Positions 28,441 to 37,006 of a stretch of DNA of 37,006 nucleotides are shown here, piece after piece. Positions within the stretch are counted from its first letter, which is position 1, and every line of letters begins with the position of its first letter. The DNA comes from Terfezia claveryi (lineage: Eukaryota; Ascomycota; Pezizomycetes; Pezizales; Pezizaceae). Below the pieces are notes generated by a model. It did not search any database and was not told the origin of the DNA. It saw nothing but the letters and a program-made list of their open reading frames with translations. A program made the translations under genes and the position numbers. The stretch spans positions 1 through 37,006 of the forward strand of contig WHUX01000365.1 of the NCBI GenBank assembly GCA_015179025.1, read 5' to 3'.

Positions 28441-29046
28441 AAGTATTAGTTGCTTTATAGTTACCTATTATAACTATTCCTGTTGCAAATTCTTATTGTT
28501 GGTGTTTAACTGATTTTCCTTACTTGGGTTTTCTTTTCAAAGGTTGACTTACAACTTTCAATACTTTATTAGAGTCCTAGCTATCATCTCTACTATTTTC
28601 AAGATCTTGTCCTCCTTCTTAAGGTTTCTATTTTTGTAAGTCTAGTTCAGTATCTAGATCATTATAGTTTTTTAGTAATTCTATATCTTCAGATGGTTAG
28701 TCTTTATTGACTAGTTCTTTGACTTATCTAGTCCTCCTTTCTAGTATCTGAGGTACTCAACTCTTACCTTTTAATTGATCTTTTGGTATTTTCAAGAATG
28801 CTTCTGAAAGTTCTATGCTAGAATTGAAAAAATCCTCTATAGTATATGCTAATTCTTCTAAATAAGTACTACTCATCATGAATACTATTATTTCTTCTCA
28901 GTTTACTATTACCTAATTCTCTTTTCTTAAAAAAAGAACAATAGGTTTCTTTAATTTCTTACCTAAAAATATATTCATTTCTAAGTCTTTTTCTTTAAAT
29001 GAGTATGGTATTAGCTATAAATAGTATTTTACTATAGCTTTGATTA
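28441..29046. other. AT-rich decayed sequence, no clear gene
   Basis: It is very AT-rich. On the minus strand a short protein-like stretch (EFATGIVIIGNYKATNTLKE, about 28520-28430) suggests that the gag-like pseudogene once extended further, with frameshifts. I see no LTR, RNA gene or promoter in it. Confidence 0.35.
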
Positions 29047-29569
29047 TGTAACAAGGGCTTCGGGGACAAGGCGATCAAGGGGTACGTCGGGGCGAGGACA
29101 GGGATGAGGTAACATACACATAGGAATGCTACGTGTGTGATCAGGGGAAAGGCTAGGGGCAAGGGCAAGAGGCAAGAGGGGTAGAGGGCAAGGAGCACGA
29201 GACATGCGGAGGCAGTTGCTGCGTGTGTCGGAGGGGGGCAGCTGTGCTGCAGAGTTATTCACGGGACAAGGCAAGACGAGGGGGTGTATAAGGGAGGTAC
29301 ACCTTCGCGGAGAGACAAGGTCCTGTATTAGGTATACAAGACGTTGGATGGGGATCCAACGATAGTACGAGGGACAGGCTCTATATATACATAACTCTGT
29401 CAGGGCAATGGGGGGAATAAGCTTCCCTATCTCGGAAGCCAAGGAAAAGGTAACGATAACGATAACCTATCACCTGCGATCGCAGGTGATGACAAAGACA
29501 AAGACAACAATGGTAATGACCCGTCACCTGCGATCGCAAGTGATGACAACTGAACACACGGTTGTTACA
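29047..29569 (-). repeat. Gy-4 3' LTR (523 bp)
   Basis: Read on the minus strand it begins TGTAACAACCGTG (29569) and ends CTTGTTACA (29047). It has two palindromes built on CACCTGCGATCGCAGGTG: perfect at 29469-29490 and with one mismatch at 29524-29543. The core from the AAGCTT region onward, including ATCCAACGT, matches the Gy-A LTR. Confidence 0.88.
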
Positions 29570-29585
29570 CTATCCCCCCTTTAGG
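29570..29585 (-). other. Gy-4 polypurine tract
   Basis: The minus strand reads CCTAAAGGGGGGATAG directly before the LTR, identical to the Gy-A block at 22574-22589. Confidence 0.85.
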
Positions 29586-29738
29586 CTGGAGCTCCAGCGA
29601 CTAGGAGGCCTGGGCACGATAACCGGCAAAATCAACACAGAAGACAACAACAACGGTAGAAACAAGAACCCCAACTCCAAACAACAACAAGAATGCAAAA
29701 GGTCTGACATCATTCAACTGGCGAGGCTTCCTCGGGTA

Positions 29739-30069
29739 TCATTGGTGGAACAGGGTGACCAAATCCTGTGCATTCTCCAAGTCCTCTGCAGGTTGCCAGG
29801 TAGTCTCCTCATCCCCTAACCACTTGACCTTATACTGAACTCGTCCGTAGCATTTCCTTGAGTCCAGTACCTCCTCAACCTCCCACTCCTCTTCACCTGC
29901 GATCACCACTGGAGGAGGTGGGGGGTGCTTTTGCCCGGAAAGGGGATCGTCAGCTGCTGGCTCGATCTCCGAGACATGAACGACCGGATGGCGCTTGATA
30001 TCCTTGGGAAACCTCAGCCGATAAGCATGAGTGCCCACAGCTGCTAACACCTCATAGGGGCCTAGGAAC
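29739..30069 (-). pseudogene. Gy-4 integrase C-terminus and chromodomain
   Basis: After the FB-2 border the frame reads KFLGPYEVLAAVGTHAYRLR, then RHPVVHVSEIEPAADDP, PPPPPVVIAGEEEWEVEEVL and DSRKCYGRVQYKVKWLGDEE. TTWQPAEDLENAQDL is followed by a TGA at 29739. The chromodomain (aromatic W, YKVKW, TWQP) is intact within this copy and nearly the same as in Gy-A. The stop truncates the last few residues present in Gy-A (HYPRKP). Confidence 0.88.
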
Positions 30070-30084
30070 TTCATCAGCAAAAAC

Positions 30085-30475
30085 AATATTTGCGTCCTGT
30101 GCGTCAGACGCATGTAACGCACGGGACGATAACTCAAAATCAGGACGCGAACGCTTGTTGCGCCAGCGTCCAGACGCACTGGGACGTTGCTCACACGCCT
30201 GGGACGTTGTTCACACGCCAGGGACGCAACACCAATTCTTGGCAGTTGGGCTCGCGTCTAGGATGCACTGTGACGTTGCTCACACGCCTGGGACGCAACA
30301 CTAATGCTGGGCAGTTGCTCTCGCATCTGGGACGCACTGGGACGTTGCCACCGCGCTTGGGACGCACTGGAACGTTGCCCCCTCGCCTGGGACGCAACAC
30401 CAATGCTGGGCAGTTGATCTCGCATCTGGGACGCACTGGGATGTTGCCCCCGTGCCTGGGACGCAAGCATACATG
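30085..30475 (+). repeat. FB-2 left subterminal repeats
   Basis: The region has GCGTCAGACGC-type units and then about seven imperfect copies of a 36-60-bp unit built from GGGACGCACTGGGACGTTGC and GCCTGGGACGCAACAC, with GGGCAGTTGATCTCGCATCT. It matches the FB-1 subterminal module. Confidence 0.75.
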
Positions 30476-30679
30476 CAACCTTTGTCCCGATACACTTGGT
30501 GGGTAAACACAGCTTGCATCTGCTACATTGTTACACCAGCCAGCTATGTAGCCGGGTTTGCAACCTTTGAATATGCATGCAACGGAAACATTCATTGTAT
30601 TCGCCAATTATTTTATACACAGAGAGGTATTTAGCAATAGATATGTATACGGAACATGTGTGCAGCAACACTCGCTCTA

Positions 30680-30800
30680 ACCCTTAGCCTAAGCTTCGCT
30701 CTAACTCTCGTTGTATCCATCGTTCTAACTCTCGCTCTACCAACCAGACTACTCTCGCTCTAATGCTCGCTCTAATTCTCGCTCTAATGCTCTCTCTAAT
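30680..30800 (+). repeat. FB-2 left 12-bp array
   Basis: It has degenerate GCTCTAACTCTC and GCTCTAATGCTC units. The mirror array is at 33380-33500. It is shorter and more varied than in FB-1. Confidence 0.75.
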
Positions 30801-30824
30801 ACTCGCTGTAATATGCTGGGAATA

Positions 30825-31138
30825 ATGAGCAAAGGGAAAAAGCGCGGGGAAGGGAAGTATATATACAGGAAAACCATAGTTGCCAAGGCGGACTGCTAAG
30901 GCCGACAATTTAGACTTTCCGAAGACAATGAAATAGGGGATAATAAGAGAAGTGGCACGACAGTGATCAATAGCACTCAGCCCCCTTTCGCACACGGGTG
31001 CCGTACTACTCAATGCCTGGCCTGGTAATAGTCATATTGGGAAATCGTAGTCATGGTACTGCGAACGAGCCAACTACTGCGATATGTGCGGAGTTCACGC
31101 TTTGTGATATATCCCGTAGGAATTCATGCATTCACGGG
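30825..31138 (+). repeat. FB conserved block, FB-2 left arm
   Basis: The block runs from GGGAATAATGAGC through GGAAGTATATATACAGG and AGTCATATTGGGAAATCGTA to TTCATGCATTCACGGGC. It is nearly the same as FB-1 19160-19458. The mirror copy in the right arm is 33062-33350. Confidence 0.75.
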
Positions 31139-31580
31139 CATATATATATAAGTATCCGAAAGCACGAGTTTCTCACATATATATATATAAGTCTCCAAAA
31201 GCATGAGTTTCTCGCATATATATATATAAGCCTGCGAATGTATGGATTTCTCACATATATATATATATATGTCCCAAAAGCACGAGTTTCTCGTATATAT
31301 ATATAAGCCTGTGAATTTATGGATTTCTCGCATATATATATATAAGTATCCGAAAGCACGAGTTTCTCGCATATATATATATAAGTCTTCAAAAGCATGA
31401 GTTTCTCGCATATATATATATAAGCCTGCGAATGTATGGATTTCTCGCATATATATATATAAGTATCCGAAAGCACGAGTTTCTCGCATATATATATATA
31501 AGTCTCCAAAAGCACGAGTTTCTCGCATATATATATATAAGCCTGCGAATGTATGGATTTCTCACATATATATATATATA
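31139..31580 (+). repeat. FB-2 left (TA)n-spaced array
   Basis: Units GTCTCCAAAAGCACGAGTTT, GTATCCGAAAGCACGAGTTT and CCTGCGAATGTATGGATTTC alternate, each followed by CTCGCATATATATATATAAG. The mirror array is 32586-33061. Confidence 0.85.
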
Positions 31581-32585
31581 TGTTCTGGTCCGTTCCGGGA
31601 TTCCGGTCCATACCAGTATGGACTGGGCCATTGCGAGATTGCCGGGCCATTCCGGGATGGTATATATCTACACTCTGAGCGATGAACGAAGCCAAATTGA
31701 GTGGAAACCAGGTCTATTATATTTTATACATAACAAAAGCTCAAACTTCACTACGAGTAATTTCATGATACCTCTCGTTCATAGTACTATAGGTCTTGTT
31801 CTTTTCTGAATACAGCAAAGTATCACGAACATGTTACATTATGCTCCAAAGCCACTTGTTTCCCATTATTACTTTCCTTCCATCGCAGTTATTTGGGTCT
31901 CGCAGGTATGCTTTAATTCTGCAATACCTAGGTAGTTCTTGTTAGTCACCATGTACTTGAATTGGATATTAATGAATTACTTCTTAAAGGTCACCTGGGA
32001 TTTACTTCAATAATTGCACTTCGAGATTAAGTGAAACCTAGGGGGTGAAACTGATTAAATCAATAGCACCATTATCTTCTGACCAACTGATATTATGGTA
32101 AGGGCTGGAATGTCGTGGTATGTTGGTAATTCTGCGGTGTACTCTGGTAATGTTAGTGTGCACAATATGTTATGTTGAACAAGTGTGTTGCGTTGAAGAA
32201 AATTCTCACAAACTAAAGGTTTCAATTCCGTAACGGACCAGAATATTTCTCTACATAATAACTTTCATTTGGGTATACCTCTATTGAGTTTTTTTTTGGA
32301 TAGGTCGCCTATGTTATCTCCGATGTTCTTTGACCAAATGTTGCTACAAAATAACCTTCATATCGGATATGTCCCTATTTGTAATTTTAATATCGCTGTG
32401 GCCGCTGTAGTGTTGTGGTAAATCCTTGTTGCTATCCGTGACATTGAACATTTTAATCCCGTAACGGCCTGGTCCGTTGCGATATCCAGCCATACCGTAA
32501 CGGCCTGGTCCGTTGCGATATCCAGTCCATACCGGTATAGACCAGGCATACTGGTATGGACCGGATCCTGGAATGGACCAGAACA
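31581..32585. mobile_element. Inverted-repeat element (1005 bp) at the centre of FB-2
   Basis: Termini are TGTTCTGGTCCGTTCCGGGA (31581) and, complemented from 32585, TGTTCTGGTCCATTCCAGGA. TA lies on both sides (31579-31580, 32586-32587), which would fit a TA duplication, but the flanks are (TA)n so this is not decisive. Subterminal repeats include GGCCTGGTCCGTTGCGATAT twice (32465-32525) and TCCATACCGGTATAGACC-type palindromes. The interior (about 31660-32450) is unique, has no credible frame and no known motif. FB-1 lacks it. Confidence 0.7.
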
Positions 32586-33061
32586 TATATTCCCAAAAGC
32601 ACGAGTTTCTCACATATATATATAAGCCTGCGAATGTATGATTTCTCGCATATATATATATAAGTATTTGAAAGCACGAGTTTCTCACATATATATATAT
32701 ATGTCTCCAAAAGCACGAGTTTCTCGCATATATATATGTAAGCCTGCAAATGTATGGATTTCTCGCATATATATATATGTCTCCAAATGCACAGTGTCTC
32801 GCATATATATATTTAAGTCTCCAAAAGCACGAGTGTCTCGCACATATATATATAAGTCTCCAAAAGCATGTTGTCTTGCACATATATATATAAGTCTCCA
32901 AAAGCATGAGTTTCTCGCATATATATACATATAGCCCCGCGAATGCATGGATTTCTCGCATATATATATATATATATAAGCCCACGAATGCATGGATTTC
33001 TCGCATATATATATATAAGCAGCAAGAACATTGGGTTTCTCACATATATATACTTATATAA
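32586..33061 (+). repeat. FB-2 right (TA)n-spaced array
   Basis: It carries units GTCTCCAAAAGCACGAGTTT and related variants separated by (TA)n. The AGTCTCCAAAAGCACGAG units read in the same direction here as in the 31139-31580 array, so mirror symmetry in FB-2 is cleaner in the outer modules than in this array. Confidence 0.65.
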
Positions 33062-33350
33062 GCCCGTGCATGCATGAATTCCTACAGATATATCACAAAG
33101 CGTGAACTCCGTAGTACTTGTCTCGTTCATATACTACGACTACGATTTCCATGATGACTATTACCAGCCCAGGCATTGAGTAGTACGGCACCCGCGTGCA
33201 AAAGAGGGGCTGAGCGCCGTTGATCACTGTCGTGCCACTTCTCTTATTATCCCCTATCTCATTGTCTTCGGAAAGTCTAAATTGTCAGCCTTAGCAGTCG
33301 GCCTTGGCAACTATGGTTTCCTGTATATATACTTCCCTTCCCTGCGCTTT
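33062..33350 (+). repeat. FB conserved block, FB-2 right arm (inverted)
   Basis: It is the reverse complement of 30825-31138: GCATGAATTCCTACAGATAT, then AATTGTCAGCCTTAGCAGTC and CCTGTATATATACTTCCC. The sequence is diverged by a few percent from the left copy. Confidence 0.75.
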
Positions 33351-33379
33351 TGCCTTTGCTCATTATTCCCAGCATATTA

Positions 33380-33930
33380 CAGCGAGTATTAGAGAGAGCA
33401 TTAGAGCGAGAATTAGAGCGAGAGTTAGAGCGAGAGTTAGAGCGATGGATACAACGAGAGTTAGAGCGAAGGTAAGGCCAAGGGTTAGAGCGAGTGTGCT
33501 GCACAAATGTTCCGTGTACATATCTATTGCTAAATACCTCTCTGTGTATATAATAATTGGCGAATACAATGAATGTTTCTGCTGCATGCATATTCAAAGG
33601 TTGCAAACCCAGCTACATAGCTGGCTGGTGTAAGAACGTAGCAGATGCAAGCTGTAAGCGGGTTGTGTTTACCACCAAGTGCATCGGGACAAAGGTTGCA
33701 TGTATACTTGCGTCCCAGGCACGGGGGCAACATCCCAGTGGTCACAGATATGAGATCAACTGCCCAGCATTGGTGTTGCATGCCAGGCGAGGGGCAACGT
33801 TCTAGTGCATCCAGATGTGAGAGCAACTGCCCAGCATTGGTGTTGCGTCACAGGAGAGGGGGCAACGTTCTAGTGCGTCCAGCAAACTCGCATCCGGACG
33901 CTTGGTGGTACGTCCTGACGCACATTTTTT
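33380..33930 (+). repeat. FB-2 right arm: 12-bp array and subterminal repeats
   Basis: GAGCGAGAATTA/GAGCGAGAGTTA units occupy 33380-33500. A unique stretch follows, and then subterminal repeats from about 33700 with GCGTCCCAGGCACGGGGGCA and CAACTGCCCAGCATTGGTGT units. It mirrors 30085-30800. Confidence 0.75.
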
Positions 33931-33941
33931 TTGCTGATGTT

Positions 33942-34819
33942 GTGATCCAGCTTGCGAGATGGCCGTTCCGTTCGGAAGTGCCTGCTGGAGAGCCACACCT
34001 TGTCTCCTGGCTGATATCTGGGGGCTGGCAACTGTGATCCATTGGCATACTCAGCTTGCCGGCTTGCACATATCCCAGCTCGGCTTTCAGGGTACGGTGG
34101 AGTTCAGCGATTCCAACCGCGAACTCCTTAGCTGGGGGTGGGCTTTTTGCAGGGCGCCAGGGCATCCACGAACCGGGGGTGCCAACCGTAATTAGCCAGG
34201 AAAGGGGAGGTTTTGGAGGATTCCGAGAACTAGTTGTTCCCAGCGAATTCGCAGGTGGCCAGCAACGAAACCCAGTTATCCTGCTAGTAATTGACAAGGC
34301 CCGCAGGTATTGGCTCCATAATGGCGTTCATCCTCTCCGATTGGCCGTCCGTCTAGGGGTGATATGCTGTTGACAGGCGTACTTTGATCCCCAGAAGTTC
34401 GCAGAAGGCTTGCCAGAATTCTGAGGTAAACTGAGGGCCACGGTTAGATACGATCGACTCAGGAAGGCCATGGTATCGGAATACATTGTTGAGGTAGAGG
34501 TTGGCTAACTCTGGGGCGGAGCAGGTGTCCCGGCAAGGTATAACATGCCTCATTTTCGTCAACCGATCTACCACCATCAAGATGGCATTGAACTCCGAAT
34601 CTTCTGGTAACCCTGTTACGAAGTCCATAGTCAGGTGCAGCCATGGCCGATCAGGGATATCCAGAGGTTTCAGGTCCTATACGGGGCATGGCGGACAGGC
34701 TTAGCACGCTTGCAAACATGGCAGTTCCGTACGTACCACTCCACATCCTTCCGTTGGTCAATCCATGTGTATTCCCTGGCCAGAAGCTCTAACGTTTTGG
34801 CCACTCCAGGGTGACCTGC
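33942..34819 (-). pseudogene. Gy-4 integrase (zinc domain to tail), broken
   Basis: From 34819 downward: GHPGVAKTLELLAREYTWID, NCHVCKRAKPVRHAPYRT, a stop near 34681, then MDFVTGLPEDSEFNAILMVV (first Asp) and CRDTCSAPELANLYLNNVF. ESIVSNRGPQFTSEFWQAF shows the second catalytic Asp changed to Asn. Then LLGIKVRLSTAYHP and a stop at about 34353. Frameshifted pieces continue with FLANYGWHPRFVDALAP-like and AKEFAVGIAELHRTLKAELG, ending at FB-2. The F2 LTR cuts the start. Confidence 0.87.
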
Positions 34820-35039
34820 TGTAATGGAGAACGTTAGTTTCATTGCTTATATAATTGATTATATACTTTTGTATTTCCTATATTACTACTATGTTATGTA
34901 ACTAAGCCTCTCGGTTGGAGGACTAGCCTTCTACCACCTCCTATTGCTTTATAAGCCTCCATAGCACGCGGAATCTGCCATGGGAAGTTCCATGGCACTT
35001 GCTATATGAAGACACCCTCATTATGGCTGCGTGACCTCT

Positions 35040-35118
35040 GTTTAAGGCGTGTGACTCATTACTATGGCCACATGACCCTCGTTTATGGCGTGTGACTCAT
35101 TACTATGGCCACATGACC
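35040..35118 (+). promoter_or_regulatory. Tandem U3 repeats with TGACTCA boxes (F2)
   Basis: Two units of about 41 bp each contain GTGTGACTCATTACTATGGC, upstream of the TATA box at 35207. The unit number differs from F1. Confidence 0.55.
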
Positions 35119-35206
35119 CCTTTTGTACAGCGCACCACCTTCTGGTGTGCCACCCTTTATTGTATTTATTTCCTTAGTCATCAGATCTCAGAGGAGTATA
35201 AATAGG

Positions 35207-35214
35207 CCGCTGGA
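35207..35214 (+). promoter_or_regulatory. TATA box of the F2 LTR
   Basis: TATAAATA lies in the same context as F1 (4906-4913). Confidence 0.65.
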
Positions 35215-35499
35215 TTCCTTCTGGAATCCACAGAAAGAGAAGAAGCAACCCAGCAAGCCTTCAGAGCAAGCAAGCCTATATTCCAATCAGATCAAGATCA
35301 TATAGCTTAGATAGCACAAATCATATAAGATAGATTACACCAGTTAATTACTGTTCCCTTCGGGAACGTCCCACATAGTAATCTCCCTACCCTTCTGGGG
35401 TTTTACCTCAGCAGAACCGAAATACACAAACGTCCGTGCTTACGGATATAGATTGTATAAACGGTACCGAATGAATACTGTCTAGTACCATTCATTACA

Positions 35500-36096
35500 T
35501 TTTTTTTAACTCACTTACCTAATCTTTACTCTTAATCCAAGGCCTGATCAACCTTCGGATACCTTTATTACACTCACGCAAGTGTATACAATTCGACACC
35601 CAAGTGCACATATAAAATCGATATCATTATTCAACTAGCTAGCCAACAAAATCCAACAAACGAGACATCAGACTCTTAACTGCAGTACATCAACAAAAGA
35701 CTTAGAAGCAAGCTAAGCAAGCTCTAACGGGCAGTGTATCCCATATTAAACAATCCCACCCTCGTTCACAACACTTTTCCCAATAAGATCGACAACTCAT
35801 CTGCACTCCTGGCAACCGCCATTACATCTGTACTGTAAATCCAGTACACCATTGAAAAACCGGCCCCCCAGGTCCAGGAATAATTGGTCTAAACAACAAG
35901 CGTCACAATCCCAAGGCTCAAATCTCGCTGCCTCCACTGCAGCCATTTCCTCCAGAAAAGAATTACCTCCATCAGAACCTTCCTTAGGCCCAGACATCTC
36001 TACCAATACCTCTGCGCCCCCAACGTCTACCTCAACACACCAATCAGAAAACTGACACTCTTGCCAGAAAACTAGAACTAGATTCTAGACCAGTAG
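35500..36096 (+). other. F2 leader and decayed gag N-terminus
   Basis: 35500-35800 shows no coding signal; it opens with TTTTTTTTAACTC and has no clear tRNA primer-site complement. 35852-36055 has a short Ser/Thr/Pro-rich frame (SKQQASQSQGSNLAASTAAI, ending HQSEN) that may be the gag N-terminus in another frame, because fungal Gypsy gags often begin with such low-complexity sequence. The link to 36097 is not proven. Confidence 0.4.
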
Positions 36097-37006
36097 ATGA
36101 AGAAAAACCAGGACCATAAGAAACATCAGGATCCTGACATCCAGCCTCACCAGCCTCGTGAGCCACCGAGCCAACAGAACCGTCAGTCGAACGGAGATCA
36201 TAAGGATCATCAGCCACCACACCATCAGCACAGAAAGGTGCCAAAGAAGAAAAGTAACTCGACGATCGTATCGCATAACCAGCTGCATTTGGTTGGACAG
36301 ACGACGAAATCAGACATAATGGCGTCTGAACTTAGTAAGAAGACTAAGAGGTCGAGACGGTTAACTATGTTACCCGAAGATATTAAGAAATTAGTAGAAG
36401 AAACTCCCAGAAAGACCAGATTTATAGTTCCTAACACAGAAGGGGAAATAAATCTGCCCATGGATATAGAAATAGGAGAACCAGGTGGAGCAGGAACCAA
36501 ACTATATTTTAGTATGGCTTTACCTCTCGCACCAGAAGAATTTTGGGACAGACATCTTCCAACAATTGAGGAGATTTTGAAATATACTCGCTCAATGGGA
36601 CATGCCCAACAGTATCATCCTGATGATACTCGACTCTTAATGGAAGCCGTAGCAAAACACTACTTATGGCTAACACCTTACCCATTCAAAGAAGAAGACT
36701 TAGAAATGAACGCATTTTTAAGTAAAGAATTAAGAAACCTGTTGTTCCACTTTAAGGAAACCGAATTGGGTAATAAATAACTGGGAAGAAATAATGGCAT
36801 TCATGATGAGCGGCACTCATCTAGAAGAATCAGCACATACGCGGAGGATTTTTTCAATCCTAGCAAAGAACTTCCAGGAGCGTTCCTGAGAACACCAAAA
36901 GATCAATCGAAAGGCAAAGGTCGAGCACCTGAGACACCAGAAAGGAGGACTGGGTCAGCCAAAGAACCAGACAAAGACCAACCACCAGAAGATATAGAAT
37001 TACCAG
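36097..37006 (+). pseudogene. F2 gag-like protein (partial, one stop)
   Basis: One frame from MKKNQDHKKHQDPDIQPHQP to the window end, broken by a single TAA (36778-36780). After a basic His/Gln/Pro-rich start and KKKSNSTIVSHNQLHLVGQT it has MASELSKKTKRSRRLTMLPE. An ordered region follows: IKKLVEETPRKTRFIVPNTE, FSMALPLAPEEFWDRHLPTI, LLMEAVAKHYLWLTPYPFKE, LSKELRNLLFHFKETEL. The continuation is charged (GKGRAPETPERRTGSAKEPD). Position right after the LTR leader argues for gag. I do not see a zinc knuckle before the window ends, and the family was not recognised by sequence. Confidence 0.6.

Larger units (their letters stand above)
30072..33939. mobile_element. FB-2, palindromic foldback-type element (3868 bp)
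   Basis: It starts CATCAGCAAAAAC (30072) and ends TTTTTTGCTGATG (33939), flanked by TT on both sides (30070-30071, 33940-33941). The arms carry the same modules as FB-1 in the same order. The intact target is seen in Gy-A at 22027-22040 (CGACCACAAGTTTC; complement strand CTTGTG). It is longer than FB-1 because of longer repeat arrays and a 1005-bp element in the middle. Long frames inside are translations of (TA)n repeats, not genes. Confidence 0.85.
29047..34819 (-). mobile_element. Gy-4, Gypsy chromovirus 3' half, interrupted by FB-2 and F2
   Basis: On the minus strand it reads integrase (34819-33942), FB-2, integrase C-terminus and chromodomain (30069-29739), polypurine tract and 3' LTR (29569-29047). 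It belongs to the Gy-A family by protein and polypurine-tract identity, but its LTR has a different upstream module. Its upstream part (gag to integrase start) is separated by the F2 insertion at 34820 and lies outside the window. Confidence 0.9.
34820..35499 (+). repeat. F2 5' LTR (680 bp)
   Basis: It reads TGTAATGG..CATTACA and aligns with the F1 LTR. It has two TGACTCA units (35052, 35093) where F1 has three, plus the same TATA box. Differences from F1 are few and mostly transitions. Confidence 0.93.
34820..37006 (+). mobile_element. F2, 5' end of an F-family Gypsy element (runs off window)
   Basis: It has a 5' LTR (34820-35499), a leader and a gag-like frame open to the window end except for one stop. 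The LTR is the same family as F1 (4488-5208). It is inserted into the Gy-4 integrase zinc-domain codons (before GHPGVA). The rest lies to the right of the window. Confidence 0.87.

Noticed and set aside
30191..30607. A 138-residue frame rich in Cys, Arg and Pro (LRPRRGGNVPVRP repeats)
   Set aside because: It is a translation of the FB-2 GACGC-rich subterminal repeats.

Overview
The window is a transposon graveyard from a filamentous fungus. I find no host gene, tRNA or rRNA. Nearly every base belongs to LTR retrotransposons of the Ty3/Gypsy type, several with a C-terminal chromodomain (chromoviruses), or to non-coding inverted-repeat elements nested inside them. Copies of one family differ mainly by C/T and G/A transitions, and many Gln, Trp and Arg codons have become stops. 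That resembles repeat-induced point mutation and favours Pezizomycotina, but it does not prove it.

Layout: Gy-1 (1-3677, minus) is cut by the window edge and sits in the integrase gene of F1 (3678-5208, plus; only integrase C-terminus, chromodomain and 3' LTR remain). Element G (5209 to about 9418, plus) has gag, protease, a polypurine tract and the start of a 3' LTR but no reverse transcriptase. B1 (about 9419-11390, minus) is a 5' LTR-gag-protease fragment inserted in the integrase of B2. B2 (11391-14126 plus 23168 to about 24155, minus) is an old decayed Gypsy copy holding a 281-bp MITE at 12381. Gy-A (14127-23167, plus) is inserted in the B2 protease. It has two 578-bp LTRs and a perfect 5-bp target duplication, GTAGC, and its integrase is split by the palindromic element FB-1 (18424-21071). 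Element C (about 24166-27428, plus) is a 5'-truncated Gypsy copy with a 1-kb LTR carrying four 85-bp repeats. 27429-29046 is AT-rich sequence with a decayed gag-like pseudogene. Gy-4 (29047-34819, minus) is split by the palindromic element FB-2 (30072-33939), which itself holds a 1-kb inverted-repeat element (31581-32585). F2 (34820-37006, plus; 5' LTR and gag) is inserted in the Gy-4 integrase and runs off the window.

How the parts would have worked: in the Gy-A/Gy-1/Gy-4/B family, gag and pol overlap in frames related by -1. The overlap carries a correctly phased slippery heptamer GGGAAAA, a 5-nt spacer and a 9-bp stem whose loop holds the gag stop codon. No tRNA primer site is evident, but 9 nt just after the LTR are complementary to 9 nt near the expected transcript start, as in self-primed elements of the Tf1 kind.

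The most unusual objects are FB-1 and FB-2. They are non-coding, nearly palindromic elements of 2.6 and 3.9 kb with CATCAGCAA termini and a 2-bp TT target duplication. The uninterrupted target of each is present in a sister retroelement in this same window.
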